In this document: positions 7,152 through 15,926 of the stretch, piece after piece
How the letters are laid out: each line of letters starts with the position of its first letter
Position numbering within the stretch: position 1 is the stretch's first letter
Assembly (NCBI RefSeq): GCF_900114325.1
Contig: NZ_FOSR01000014.1
Location: forward strand, 1 to 64,000
Length of the DNA: 64,000 bases
Source: Rhodanobacter glycinis
GTDB taxonomy: Bacteria; Pseudomonadota; Gammaproteobacteria; Xanthomonadales; Rhodanobacteraceae
Reading direction: 5' to 3'
The notes under the pieces: model-generated
Database searches by the model: none
The model's input: only the letters and a program-made list of their open reading frames with translations
Told to the model about the DNA's origin: nothing
Translations under genes and position numbers: made by a program

Positions 7152-9443
7152 CTAACGCGCCGCGCGCAGTTTCACGTTCACGCCCACCCAGAACGTACGG
7201 CCGGGTGCCGGTTCGAAGCTGCCGCCGTTCCTCTGGTCGACGATCACCGAGCCGATGTAGTCGCGGTTGAACAGGTTGTCGACGCGTGCGTACGGCGCGA
7301 TCGTGTAATGCGCGCTGTTCCACACGTAGCCCACGTCCATTCCGGCGACCGCGTAGCCCGGAGCCGCCAGCGTGCCGGCATCATTGGCGGTCACCGCGCT
7401 CGCGGCATCCACGCTCATCCCGGCGTGCCAACCGCTGTCGCCTCCCCAGCGCAGCGAGGCATGCAGCAGGTTCCGGGGAACGCCGGGGATCCGCGTGCCT
7501 GCAGGTATCGTGCAGGTCGCAGGCGTGTTGCAGTCGCTGAACGTGTCCAGGAAGTGGGCATCGAGCCGGGTGTAGGCGAGGTTCCACTTCCACGCGTCGC
7601 CCAACGGGAGCCGCAGGCCCAGTTCGGCACCACGCCGGCGGGCGCGCCCCACGTTGTGGTAGGTGGTGCGGCCGCCCAGGCTGGACAACACCGCGATCTC
7701 GTCGCGGGTCATGGCCTCGAACAGCGCGATGTCCAGCAGGCCGCCATCGGCGAAGCTCCACTTCGAGCCGATCTCGCCGTTCCTCGAACGGGCGGGACGC
7801 AATCCGAAATTGAGCCCGTTTTCGCCGTTCGGCCGATAGCCGATCTCGCTGAAGGTCGGCGTCTCGAAGCCTTTGCCAAACGACGCATACAGGTGCCAGG
7901 CATCGCTGGCGTCGAACAGCAGGCCGGCGACCGGGCTGGTGGATCCGTACGCGACCCGGCCGCTGTCGTCCGGATTCTTGCCGGTGATGTAGGAATCGCC
8001 GGAGCTGAAGCGCACCACACTGTGACGTGCTCCCAGCGTCAGCGACCAGCGCTCGGCGAATTTCCAGGTGCCTTGCGCATACTCGTCGATGTCGTACACA
8101 TCGTCCTGTTCGTTGCGCCGCAGTGCGCCAACCACGCCCAGCGTGTCGCCGGCGAAGTTCTCGCGGCCGGTGCGATGCTGGTTCTCGTCGTCGTAGGCCA
8201 CGCCCGCGGCAAAGTCGAGCGGCCGGCCGGCAAGCTCGCCCTGCCAGATCCAGCGCAGATCGGTGCCCTTGTAGAGGGTGTGGAGATCCACCACGCCGCC
8301 CGAGTTCAGCGGGTTCTTCTGCGCCGCCACCGGCACCGACAGGAACTGCTGCACGCCGCGCTGGCCGTAATAGACGAGGGCCTGCACGCGCTGGTGCGCG
8401 TCGAGCTTTTGGCTGTACAGCGCGCCACCCTGCCATTGGTGGACACTCTTGCGCGTGTTGTAGAGCAGCGCCGATGGCGATGCCTGGCGCGGGTTCGCCT
8501 GGTACTGCGCCCAGGTCAGGCCTTGCGGATCGAGCGCGAGCGGCACCGACACGGTATTCAGCAACACGGTGAGCTTGCCGCCGTCGCCGACCTTGAAATC
8601 CAGCTTGACGTTGCCGTTGATGCGCTTCGCGCCGCTATGCTCCCGATAGCCTTCGGTACGGAACCCGGCAAGGTCGAGGTTGTAGCCGAAGCCGCCGTAG
8701 GTGCCGCGCGCCCCGGCATCCGCGTGCCATTGGCCGAAGCTGCCGCCGCCGAGGCTGCCAAGGACTTCCGGCGGATTGCTGCCGTCCGCCGTGAAGATCT
8801 GGATCACGCCGCCCGAGGAATTGCCGTACAGCGCCGAGAACGGCCCGCGCAGCACTTCGATGCGCTCGGCGCCACCGAAATCGAAGTTCGAAACCTGCCC
8901 TTGCCCGTCCGGCATGGTCGCGGGTATGCCATCGGCGTACAGGCGCACGCCCACCACCCCGAAGGTCGCCCGCGAACCGAAGCCGCGGATCGAAATCTGT
9001 TCGTCCTGCGCGTAGTTCTGGCGGTCGCGCGCCAGCACGCCGGGTACCTCGCGCAGGTATTCGGAGGCGTTGATCCCCGGCGCGGAGCTGGTCGGGCTGC
9101 CGATCTGCACCGCGGTGATCGACGCCGGCACGTCGAACGCCAATTCGGGGATGTGCGTCGCCGTCACCACCACGATCGGCAACAGGCGCGGCTTTGCCGG
9201 CTTCGCGGCTTCGTGCGTCGGCGATGACCTGTTCACTTGCGCGGCTGCCGCGACCGGTGCCATCCCCCCCACGCCACACGTCGCCAGCACCATCGCGCGC
9301 GCCAGCCCGCGCCATCGCGGCCACGCCGGGGCACCACGATGCCGCGCCTGCGCACCGCCCACCTCGCCATCGCGCCGATGCCCGGTTGCTCCCGCATCCA
9401 TCACCTGTGCTCCACCGTCCATCGCCTGTGCTCCACCGTCCAT
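7152..9443 (-). CDS. pqqU: TonB-dependent receptor, close homologue of the PQQ receptor PqqU (YncD)
   Basis: Outer-membrane TonB-dependent transporter of 763 residues. Plug-domain stretches RQNYAQDEQISIRGFGSR, YADGIPATMPDGQGQVSN and EVLRGPFSALYGNSSGGV, and barrel stretches ending in GSVIVDQRNGG and EPAPGRTF, are recalled as near-identical to Escherichia coli YncD, shown to import pyrroloquinoline quinone. The ATG at 9443 is preceded by GGGGAG at good spacing; a hydrophobic segment ARAMVLATCGVGGMAPVAAAA serves as signal peptide after an unusual 50-residue lead. It is 72 bp downstream of another TonB receptor and in the same block as a PQQ alcohol dehydrogenase, so PQQ scavenging fits well. Function is inferred from similarity. 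Confidence 0.85.
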   Translation of the reverse strand: MDGGAQAMDGGAQVMDAGATGHRRDGEVGGAQARHRGAPAWPRWRGLARAMVLATCGVGGMAPVAAAAQVNRSSPTHEAAKPAKPRLLPIVVVTATHIPELAFDVPASITAVQIGSPTSSAPGINASEYLREVPGVLARDRQNYAQDEQISIRGFGSRATFGVVGVRLYADGIPATMPDGQGQVSNFDFGGAERIEVLRGPFSALYGNSSGGVIQIFTADGSNPPEVLGSLGGGSFGQWHADAGARGTYGGFGYNLDLAGFRTEGYREHSGAKRINGNVKLDFKVGDGGKLTVLLNTVSVPLALDPQGLTWAQYQANPRQASPSALLYNTRKSVHQWQGGALYSQKLDAHQRVQALVYYGQRGVQQFLSVPVAAQKNPLNSGGVVDLHTLYKGTDLRWIWQGELAGRPLDFAAGVAYDDENQHRTGRENFAGDTLGVVGALRRNEQDDVYDIDEYAQGTWKFAERWSLTLGARHSVVRFSSGDSYITGKNPDDSGRVAYGSTSPVAGLLFDASDAWHLYASFGKGFETPTFSEIGYRPNGENGLNFGLRPARSRNGEIGSKWSFADGGLLDIALFEAMTRDEIAVLSSLGGRTTYHNVGRARRRGAELGLRLPLGDAWKWNLAYTRLDAHFLDTFSDCNTPATCTIPAGTRIPGVPRNLLHASLRWGGDSGWHAGMSVDAASAVTANDAGTLAAPGYAVAGMDVGYVWNSAHYTIAPYARVDNLFNRDYIGSVIVDQRNGGSFEPAPGRTFWVGVNVKLRAAR

Positions 9444-9459
9444 CGCCTGACTCCCCGCA
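9398..9459 (-). repeat. 21-bp tandem repeat at the 5' end of the PqqU-like gene
   Basis: Units CCATCRCCTGTGCTCCACCGT at 9398 and 9419, with a third divergent unit at 9440, encode MDGGAQA/MDGGAQV/MDAGATG on the minus strand. Each unit contains an ATG and a GGTGGAG that could act as a Shine-Dalgarno for the next ATG, giving stacked possible start sites. Confidence 0.75.
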
Positions 9460-9515
9460 TTGCACTGAGACGCCTACCGTCCGAAATCTGCGCTCCACCG
9501 CGCCGACGCACAACG

Positions 9516-11885
9516 TCAATCGTCATCGCCCGCAAGGCCGAACCGGTAACTCAAACCGACGAAACACCCGCGCGGCGCGCCCGGGGCGACGAACAGGGTC
9601 GACGTGCCGGGCCCGGTGGCGTCGATCAGCCGTTGCGGCGTATCGAACACGTTGTCGCTTAACTGCCCACTGATGAAATAACGCCGGTCGAACACGTTCT
9701 GTACCTTCGCGAACAGCGACAGGTGCCGCGCCGCCTGCCAGGTGATATCCAGGTCCAGCAATGCGTAACCTGGCACCTGTCCGTGATCGTCCTGGTTGTT
9801 CTCGTCGCCCACCGCGTACTGGCCGGAATACGCGCGCACGTGACCACCGAAAGCCCACTTCCACGCGAAGTGGTACCTGGCCGCCAGCGTGAACGTGTGG
9901 CGAGGCACGCCCGGCAACCGGTCGCCCGGGACAACCCGTATTACGCCGTCATCGTCGGCGCTCGAATTGTCGCCGCTCCGCTCCTCGAACGGCGCGCCAT
10001 AGGTGGCCTCGAGAAAACCGTAATTCGCTTGCCACTCGAATCGACCAAGCTGGCCGCCCATGCCCACATCCACGCCCTTGCGCACGGTCTTCGGTACGTT
10101 CGCGAAATAGCCCTGCGAGCTGCCTCCGGTGAAGATCGTGAGGATGTCGTTGCTGACCCGGCTGTAGTATGGCGAGACGTTCCAATGCAGATGCCCGCTG
10201 GCGAACGCGCCGCGCAGGCCCGCGCTGAAGGTATGTGCAATCACCGGCTTCAATGGCGGGTCGCCGGTGAAAGCGTTCGGCAGCGTGCATGGCGCCTCGG
10301 GACTCGCGCACTCAAGCTCTATCGGCGTCGGCGTACGCATGCCTTCGTCGTAATTGATGTAGGCGCCCAGGCCGTGCGTCACTGCCCAGGTCAATCCCAG
10401 GCTGGGATTGAACCGATGGAAGGTGTTCCGGCCATTGATGTCGGGAGCTTCGCCGGTGAGATCACTGATGCCGATGCGGCTGTAGTCGTAGCGCCCGCCC
10501 ACAGTCGCCTGCACCGCATCGGCGAGTGACAGCACATCGAGAAAATACACGCCGACGTTGCGCGTGCCGGTGGCGGCATCGGTCGAGAGCGGGATTTCGC
10601 CGAACGGGATCAGGCCCAGCGTGTGGCCACGCAGCGCCACGTCGTACGGGAAGTAGGCCGGTTGGCCGACCTGGTCGTAATGGCTGGTGCTGGCATCGAG
10701 GCTCACACCCAGTGCGAACTGGTTGTCGAGCCCGCCGATCCGGCCCTGGTTCACGGCCTGGACGGAACCGCCGTAGCCGCGCGAGTGCACATTGCTCAGC
10801 ACGTTCGAGCCCGGCACGTTGTTGATGGTCGCGGCCGGGTCGAGGGGATCGTACGCGGGCGCGAGTCCCGAGTTGTAGTACTGGCCCACCGAATCCGTAT
10901 CGAACGGACCGTTTGCGGCATGGCTCAACGGGCCGTCTTCGTCCTCGTCGTAGTCGTCATGATCGTTGGTATTGCTGTCGAAACCGCGCTGCTGGGAGAT
11001 GCGCAGGTAGGCGTCGGCCTGCAGCGACCACGACGAGCCGATCTGCCGCGACCCCCGCAGATTGAGCTGGCTCAGATTGTTGATGAAGTAGTCCGGCCAG
11101 GTGAACGCCGATTCCGGCGTGCCGGCCCATTCGACCGGGATGGTCTGGGTGCCGTACAACGTGGCATGCGTGCCGGTGTAGCTCAACGCGATGTCGGTTG
11201 CGTCGTCCGGCCGCCAGTCACCGCGCAGAAACACCTGGCGCACGCGGCTCGGCGAAAACTCGCGCCAGCCGCTCTCGTAGTCGCTGCCGACTCCGGCGTA
11301 GAAGGCGAAGTGATCGCCATGCACACCGAAGTCCGCACCGACCTGGATGCGCCCCCACGAACCGCCGGACACGTCGAACGAACCGCCCGGATCGGTGAAG
11401 CCGCTTTTGGTTTGCAGGACCAGCACACCACCCAGCGTATTGAGCCCGTAGAGGGGGTTGGAGCTGGGGATCAACGTGACATTGCGGATCGCGAAATCCG
11501 GCATCGCCTCCCAGTTCATGGTTCCCGCGAAGGGTTCGTTCTGGCGCACGCCGTCCACGTACACCGAAATGCCTGACGGCGAGCCAAGCAACGGCGACAA
11601 CGTGAAGCCGTGGAAGTACAGATTCCCCTGCCAGGGGTTGCCCTGCGACTGCGTGATGTTCACGCCCTGGAAGTTGTCCTCCAGCAAATTCGTCAGTGAT
11701 TGGCCGTGGATCCGGGAGATGTCGTCGGCCTGCGCACTCTGTGTGTTCAGGGGGACTTGCGAGGCCGGCACACTGAGGCCCGGCAGTGGCGTCACGCCGA
11801 TCACCACGACCTCGCCAAGCTGCTTTACCTGCGCTGTCGCCAAGGCAGGGCACGATACCAGCACAGCCATCATGGCCACCCGCAT
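9516..11885 (-). CDS. TonB-dependent receptor of unknown ligand with acidic DxDxDG loop
   Basis: A 789-residue outer-membrane receptor. Signal peptide MRVAMMAVLVSCPALATAQ precedes a plug domain (LGEVVVIGVTPLPG, ISRIHGQSLTNLLEDNFQGV, YVDGVRQNEPFAG, NPLYGLNTLGGVLVLQTKSG), then a 22-strand-type barrel ending in LSYRFGLAGDDD. A barrel loop holds NDHDDYDEDEDGPLS, containing DEDEDG that mimics the EF-hand DxDxDG metal loop; another loop holds DNSSADDDG. The start at 11885 was chosen for the signal peptide although its Shine-Dalgarno is weak; ATG at 12008 is an alternative. It lies between acs and the PqqU-like gene, so uptake of a metal (possibly lanthanide) chelate for the alcohol dehydrogenase is a reasonable inference, not shown. 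Confidence 0.8.
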   Translation of the reverse strand: MRVAMMAVLVSCPALATAQVKQLGEVVVIGVTPLPGLSVPASQVPLNTQSAQADDISRIHGQSLTNLLEDNFQGVNITQSQGNPWQGNLYFHGFTLSPLLGSPSGISVYVDGVRQNEPFAGTMNWEAMPDFAIRNVTLIPSSNPLYGLNTLGGVLVLQTKSGFTDPGGSFDVSGGSWGRIQVGADFGVHGDHFAFYAGVGSDYESGWREFSPSRVRQVFLRGDWRPDDATDIALSYTGTHATLYGTQTIPVEWAGTPESAFTWPDYFINNLSQLNLRGSRQIGSSWSLQADAYLRISQQRGFDSNTNDHDDYDEDEDGPLSHAANGPFDTDSVGQYYNSGLAPAYDPLDPAATINNVPGSNVLSNVHSRGYGGSVQAVNQGRIGGLDNQFALGVSLDASTSHYDQVGQPAYFPYDVALRGHTLGLIPFGEIPLSTDAATGTRNVGVYFLDVLSLADAVQATVGGRYDYSRIGISDLTGEAPDINGRNTFHRFNPSLGLTWAVTHGLGAYINYDEGMRTPTPIELECASPEAPCTLPNAFTGDPPLKPVIAHTFSAGLRGAFASGHLHWNVSPYYSRVSNDILTIFTGGSSQGYFANVPKTVRKGVDVGMGGQLGRFEWQANYGFLEATYGAPFEERSGDNSSADDDGVIRVVPGDRLPGVPRHTFTLAARYHFAWKWAFGGHVRAYSGQYAVGDENNQDDHGQVPGYALLDLDITWQAARHLSLFAKVQNVFDRRYFISGQLSDNVFDTPQRLIDATGPGTSTLFVAPGAPRGCFVGLSYRFGLAGDDD

Positions 11886-12033
11886 CCACTCGGCCAGGAT
11901 GGATCGACCTGCGTTTCTGGAAGCGGCATCCGCGGCCAACCGCAGAAAGTCCTCCAGGGCGTCGACACGCTCGATGCACCACCGGTGGATCGACCCGCAT
12001 CGCGACATCCCGCCGCGCGGCCGGGACGCGGCG

Positions 12034-13989
12034 TCAGTAGCGCACGCGCTCGTCATACAGGCGCTTGACGACGGATGGATCGGCCAGGGTCGAGGTGTCG
12101 CCCAGCGTGGCCAGGTCGACCTCGTTGCTGCCGGTTTCGGCGATCTTGCGCAGGATCCGGCGCATGGTCTTGGCCGAGCGTGTCTTGGGCAAGGCGGGCG
12201 CCCATTGCAGGTATTCCGGTGCCGCGAAGGCACCGATCCGCTCGCGGATGCCGGCGGCAAGCTCCTTCCTGAGCGCGTCGGTCGGCACAACACCTTCCTT
12301 CGGCGTCACAAAGGCATAGATCGTGGCGCCCTTGATCTCATGCGGGCAACCGACCACGGCAGCTTCGGCCACGCGCACGTCGGCCATCATCGCGCTTTCG
12401 ATTTCGGCGGTGCCGATGCGGTGGCCCGACACGTTGATGACGTCATCCACGCGTCCGGTGATCTTCCAGTCGCCGTCGGCATCGCGCCCGGCGCCGTCGC
12501 CGGTGGTGTAGACGCCGGGGTACATCGTGAAATAGGTGTCGATGAAGCGTTGGTGGTCGCCGTACACCGTGCGCATCTGCCCCGGCCAGGAATCGGTGAT
12601 CACGAGGTTGCCGGAACCCTCGCCATCGATGGGCTGGCCGTCGACGTCGAGGATCGCGGGCCGGATGCCGAAGAACGGCTTCATCGCGCAACCGGGTTTC
12701 AGCACGGTCGAGCCCGGTAGCGGGCACATCAGGGTGCCCCCGGTTTCGGTCTGCCACCAGGTGTCGACGATCGGGCAACGGCCCTCGCCGACCACGTTGA
12801 AGTACCACTCCCAGGCTTCGGGGTTGATCGGTTCACCAACCGAGCCGAGCAGCCGCAGCGACTTGCGCGAGGTCTTCCTGACCGGCCCGTCGCCCTCGCG
12901 CATCAGCGCGCGGATCGCGGTGGGGGCGGTGTACAGGATGGTCACCTGGTGCTTGTCGCAGACCTGCCACAGGCGCGAGGCGTCGGGCCAGTTGGGCACG
13001 CCCTCGAACACCAGGGAAGTTGCGCCGTTCGCCAGCGGGCCGTACACGATGTAGCTGTGGCCGGTGACCCAGCCCACATCGGCGGTGCACCAGTAAACGT
13101 CGTCCTCGCGCAGGTCGAAGGTGGCTTCATGCGTGTACGACACCCACACCATGTAGCCGCCGATGGTGTGCAGCACGCCCTTCGGCTTGCCGGTGGAACC
13201 CGAGGTGTACAGGATGAACAGTGGATCCTCGGCGTTCATCGGCTCCGGCTCGCATTCCGCCGGCTGGCTTTCCACCAGCGCATCCCACCAGCGGTCGCGC
13301 AGCGGCAGCATCGCCACTGCGCCGCCGGTACGGCGCACCACCACCACGGTTTCGATGCTTTCGGTACCCGGGCGCGTCAGCGCCTCGTCCACGTTGGCCT
13401 TCAGGGGAATCTTCCGGTTCGCCCGCACGCCTTCGTCGGCGGTGATCACGAGCTTGCACTTCGAGTCCGCGATCCGCCCGGCCAGCGCATCCGGCGAAAA
13501 CCCGCCGAACACCACCGAGTGGATGGCGCCGATGCGCGCGCAAGCCAGCATGGCCACACAGGCTTCGGGAATCATCGGCATGTAGATCGCGATGCGGTCG
13601 CCTTTCCCCACTCCAAGCTGGCGCAAGGCATTCGCGAACTTGCAGACCTGGGCGTGCAGCTCGCGATAAGTGATTGCGCGCGCGATCGCCGGGTCGTCGC
13701 CCTCGAACAGCAGCGCCGTCTTGTCGCCGCGTGTCTCCAGGTGCCGGTCCAGGCAACTGACCGTCGGGTTGAGCACGCCATCCGCGTACCAGCGGATATG
13801 CAGGTCGGCGGGATCGAAGGACACGTCCTTGACCTGCGTGGGCGGCTTGATCCATTCCAGCCGCCGCGCGGCTTCGGCCCAGAATTTTTCCGGGTCGTCG
13901 ATCGATTCCCGGTAAAGGCCTGCGTAGGTGTCGGGCTTGATCTGCTCGGCGGCTGCAAATGCCGGCGGAACGGGGTATTCCTTGCTCAT
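12034..13989 (-). CDS. acs: Acetyl-CoA synthetase
   Basis: Activates acetate with ATP and CoA to acetyl-CoA via acetyl-AMP. At 651 residues it has family length. AMP-forming motifs are complete: [16 protein letters not shown] (P-loop), [42 protein letters not shown], and the C-terminal [16 protein letters not shown] containing the acetylation/catalytic Lys. Start [11 protein letters not shown] is preceded by GAGGAG at ideal spacing. Downstream of DUF779 and upstream of two TonB receptors on the same strand, it completes conversion of alcohol-derived acetate to central metabolism. Confidence 0.96.
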   Translation of the reverse strand: MSKEYPVPPAFAAAEQIKPDTYAGLYRESIDDPEKFWAEAARRLEWIKPPTQVKDVSFDPADLHIRWYADGVLNPTVSCLDRHLETRGDKTALLFEGDDPAIARAITYRELHAQVCKFANALRQLGVGKGDRIAIYMPMIPEACVAMLACARIGAIHSVVFGGFSPDALAGRIADSKCKLVITADEGVRANRKIPLKANVDEALTRPGTESIETVVVVRRTGGAVAMLPLRDRWWDALVESQPAECEPEPMNAEDPLFILYTSGSTGKPKGVLHTIGGYMVWVSYTHEATFDLREDDVYWCTADVGWVTGHSYIVYGPLANGATSLVFEGVPNWPDASRLWQVCDKHQVTILYTAPTAIRALMREGDGPVRKTSRKSLRLLGSVGEPINPEAWEWYFNVVGEGRCPIVDTWWQTETGGTLMCPLPGSTVLKPGCAMKPFFGIRPAILDVDGQPIDGEGSGNLVITDSWPGQMRTVYGDHQRFIDTYFTMYPGVYTTGDGAGRDADGDWKITGRVDDVINVSGHRIGTAEIESAMMADVRVAEAAVVGCPHEIKGATIYAFVTPKEGVVPTDALRKELAAGIRERIGAFAAPEYLQWAPALPKTRSAKTMRRILRKIAETGSNEVDLATLGDTSTLADPSVVKRLYDERVRY

Positions 13990-14087
13990 TGCTGGGATCT
14001 CCTCGGATTCATGCGGACCGATGACGGTCCACGAAAGCCATGCGAGCCGGCGGCCGGACCGACGGCGACGGTGTTTCTGCGCCCTGT

Positions 14088-14471
14088 TCAAAGGCGCCCC
14101 GCCTCCTGCAATCGTTCGATTTCATCGTCGGTAAAAAGCCGTGAGCGGGTGAGAAAACGCTGTCCCTCGCCGTTATCCAGCGAGAACATGCCACCGCGCC
14201 CTTCCACCACGTCGATGATCAGCTGGGTGTGTTTCCAGTACTCGTACTGCGCCCGGCTCATGTAGAACGAGGCCCCGGCAATCTCGCCGAGCTTCATGTC
14301 CCCGTCGCCGACGATGAAATCGCCTTGCGGATAGCACATGGGCGCGGAGCCGTCGCAGCAGCCGCCGGACTGGTGGAACAACACCGGGCCGTGCTTTTCG
14401 CGGAGGCGTTCGATCAGGGCGTCGGCGGCGGGCGTCGACAAGACTTTCGCAATGGTTGCAGCCGTAGACAT
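14088..14471 (-). CDS. DUF779 family protein
   Basis: A 127-residue cytosolic protein. It contains the Cys-rich family motif [19 protein letters not shown] and the conserved C-terminal [17 protein letters not shown]. Members are typically encoded beside NAD-dependent acetaldehyde dehydrogenases of the ExaC/AldB type; here one lies 4.6 kb away in the same block. The vicinal Cys pair suggests metal or redox binding, but no biochemical role is established. Start ATG 14471 ([11 protein letters not shown]) was chosen over an in-frame ATG 15 bp upstream for family fit. A decayed paralogue lies at 6711-7055. Confidence 0.85.
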   Translation of the reverse strand: MSTAATIAKVLSTPAADALIERLREKHGPVLFHQSGGCCDGSAPMCYPQGDFIVGDGDMKLGEIAGASFYMSRAQYEYWKHTQLIIDVVEGRGGMFSLDNGEGQRFLTRSRLFTDDEIERLQEAGRL

Positions 14472-14680
14472 GACATGGATCCTCACAAGCTCACGCAGGG
14501 GCCTTCAGCCAGACTGGCGAGTCCGGCCAGGCCCGCCGAATCCCGCCATCGGGGCAAAGCACGGCCTGGGTCCCGCGGATTGGAAGAGGACATCGCATCC
14601 GATTCCGGGACCGTGCAATTCGGCATTGCGCCGGCGGGCGGGCACTCAGGTACTTTTTTCCACTCGAGCAAGGCTGGCGC

Positions 14681-15916
14681 TCATTTTCCCCGGTAGATGA
14701 ACGGCACCTTGGACTGCATCGTTTCGTCGTAGGTCAGCGTGCTGCCACCCGCCGGATAACCGTTCTGCTGCAGCAGGAATGCCATGATTTCGACGTAATC
14801 CTGGCGTGGAAGGCTTCCCGGCTGGGTTGCCGGCATGTTGTGCGTAACGATGGTGAAGATGTCCCCCACATGGAAATTGGACTTGACCGAGGCGAAATTC
14901 GGCCCTTTCAGCGCGGGACCCGCCATGCCTTCGAGATCCTGGCCGTGGCATTGCGCACAGTTGTCGAGGAACTTCTGCCTGCCACCGGTCGCCTGCGCCT
15001 CCGTGTACAGGGCGGGGGGCGCAGAAGTCTTCGCGGTGGCACCGGCGCCCTTCGTCGCACACCGGCGTCCGGCACCGGCGGCACGCGCGTGGTAGCGGGG
15101 ACGGCCCGCCATCGCCGAGCTCCCGCGCGATGACACGGGCAACGCACCGACCTCGACATAAGGAGCGAGCAGGCGCCGCAACTCGCCCGAGGCCTGCATT
15201 GCCGCGATCGCACGCTCGAACGCGGCGGCAGCCGCGGCATGGTCCTTGTCGTACAGCGCCACCAGGTTGAAGCGGGCGTGCGGTTCGTCCAACGCGTGCA
15301 TTTCGAGGCGGCCGTCGAGGTGCTGCTCCGCCAGGTATCTCGTCGCGGCCGGCTTCCACACCATCGCCGCACCGTCAACATGCGTGGCGAGCGCCTTGAG
15401 CGCGGCATCCGTCGTCAGGGTCACATCCGCCTGCAGACCGGGATGTTCGGCAAAGTAGATGTTCGGCGTGGTCAGGTAGGCCACGCCCACTCTGGTGCCC
15501 TTGGGCAACTGGCCGAGCGACGCCACCTTGCTGCTGCCCGGCGTTACCAACACGAACCCCGTGTGGCCATACGGCGAGGTGGCCTGCAAGCCGCCCAGCG
15601 CCACGTCTTGCGCGTCAGTGTCGATCGGGAACCCCAGCACCAGTTCGCACTCCTGGCGGGTCAACTTGCCGAAGTCCTTCAGGCTGAAGGCGTCGTCTCC
15701 GTCGCTGCTGTCGAATCGATGTATCCGCAACTGCGCATGCTCGTGTGCGGCGATCGCGCGCGCGAGATGGGCGTCGATCGCGGCGACCGGGCTGCTGCTG
15801 TCGATGCATACGGAAAGTTCGGCAGCCGCTGCACTGCCACCGTACAGGAGTACGGTGGCAGCCGCGACCAGCCATGCGCCACGCACAAGCAAGCGATATG
15901 GCTGTCTGGTCATCAT
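14681..15916 (-). CDS. Fusion of quinoprotein-associated binding protein (MxaJ-like) and cytochrome c
   Basis: Secreted 411-residue protein with signal peptide ending in GGSAAAAE. Residues ~30-275 form a periplasmic solute-binding-protein fold of the quinoprotein-dehydrogenase-associated type (SVCIDSSSPVAAID, ELVLGFPIDTDA, GYHTGFVLV-like GHTGFVLVTPGS, LPKGTRVGVAYLTTP). A low-complexity Ala/Gly/Arg linker (~280-310) leads to a class I cytochrome c domain with heme motif C320-A-Q-C323-H324 and a likely distal Met in the NMPATQPG region. In methanol dehydrogenase systems these are separate MxaJ and MxaG proteins. The start is 10 bp after the dehydrogenase stop with GGAG upstream, so the two are co-translated; it probably accepts electrons from that enzyme. 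Confidence 0.85.
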   Translation of the reverse strand: MMTRQPYRLLVRGAWLVAAATVLLYGGSAAAAELSVCIDSSSPVAAIDAHLARAIAAHEHAQLRIHRFDSSDGDDAFSLKDFGKLTRQECELVLGFPIDTDAQDVALGGLQATSPYGHTGFVLVTPGSSKVASLGQLPKGTRVGVAYLTTPNIYFAEHPGLQADVTLTTDAALKALATHVDGAAMVWKPAATRYLAEQHLDGRLEMHALDEPHARFNLVALYDKDHAAAAAAFERAIAAMQASGELRRLLAPYVEVGALPVSSRGSSAMAGRPRYHARAAGAGRRCATKGAGATAKTSAPPALYTEAQATGGRQKFLDNCAQCHGQDLEGMAGPALKGPNFASVKSNFHVGDIFTIVTHNMPATQPGSLPRQDYVEIMAFLLQQNGYPAGGSTLTYDETMQSKVPFIYRGK

Positions 15917-15926
15917 GGGCTCCAGG

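Noticed and set aside
7308-9227. 639-residue plus-strand frame opposite the PqqU-like gene
   Set aside because: Shadow frame; composition Arg/Ala-rich with no conserved motifs.
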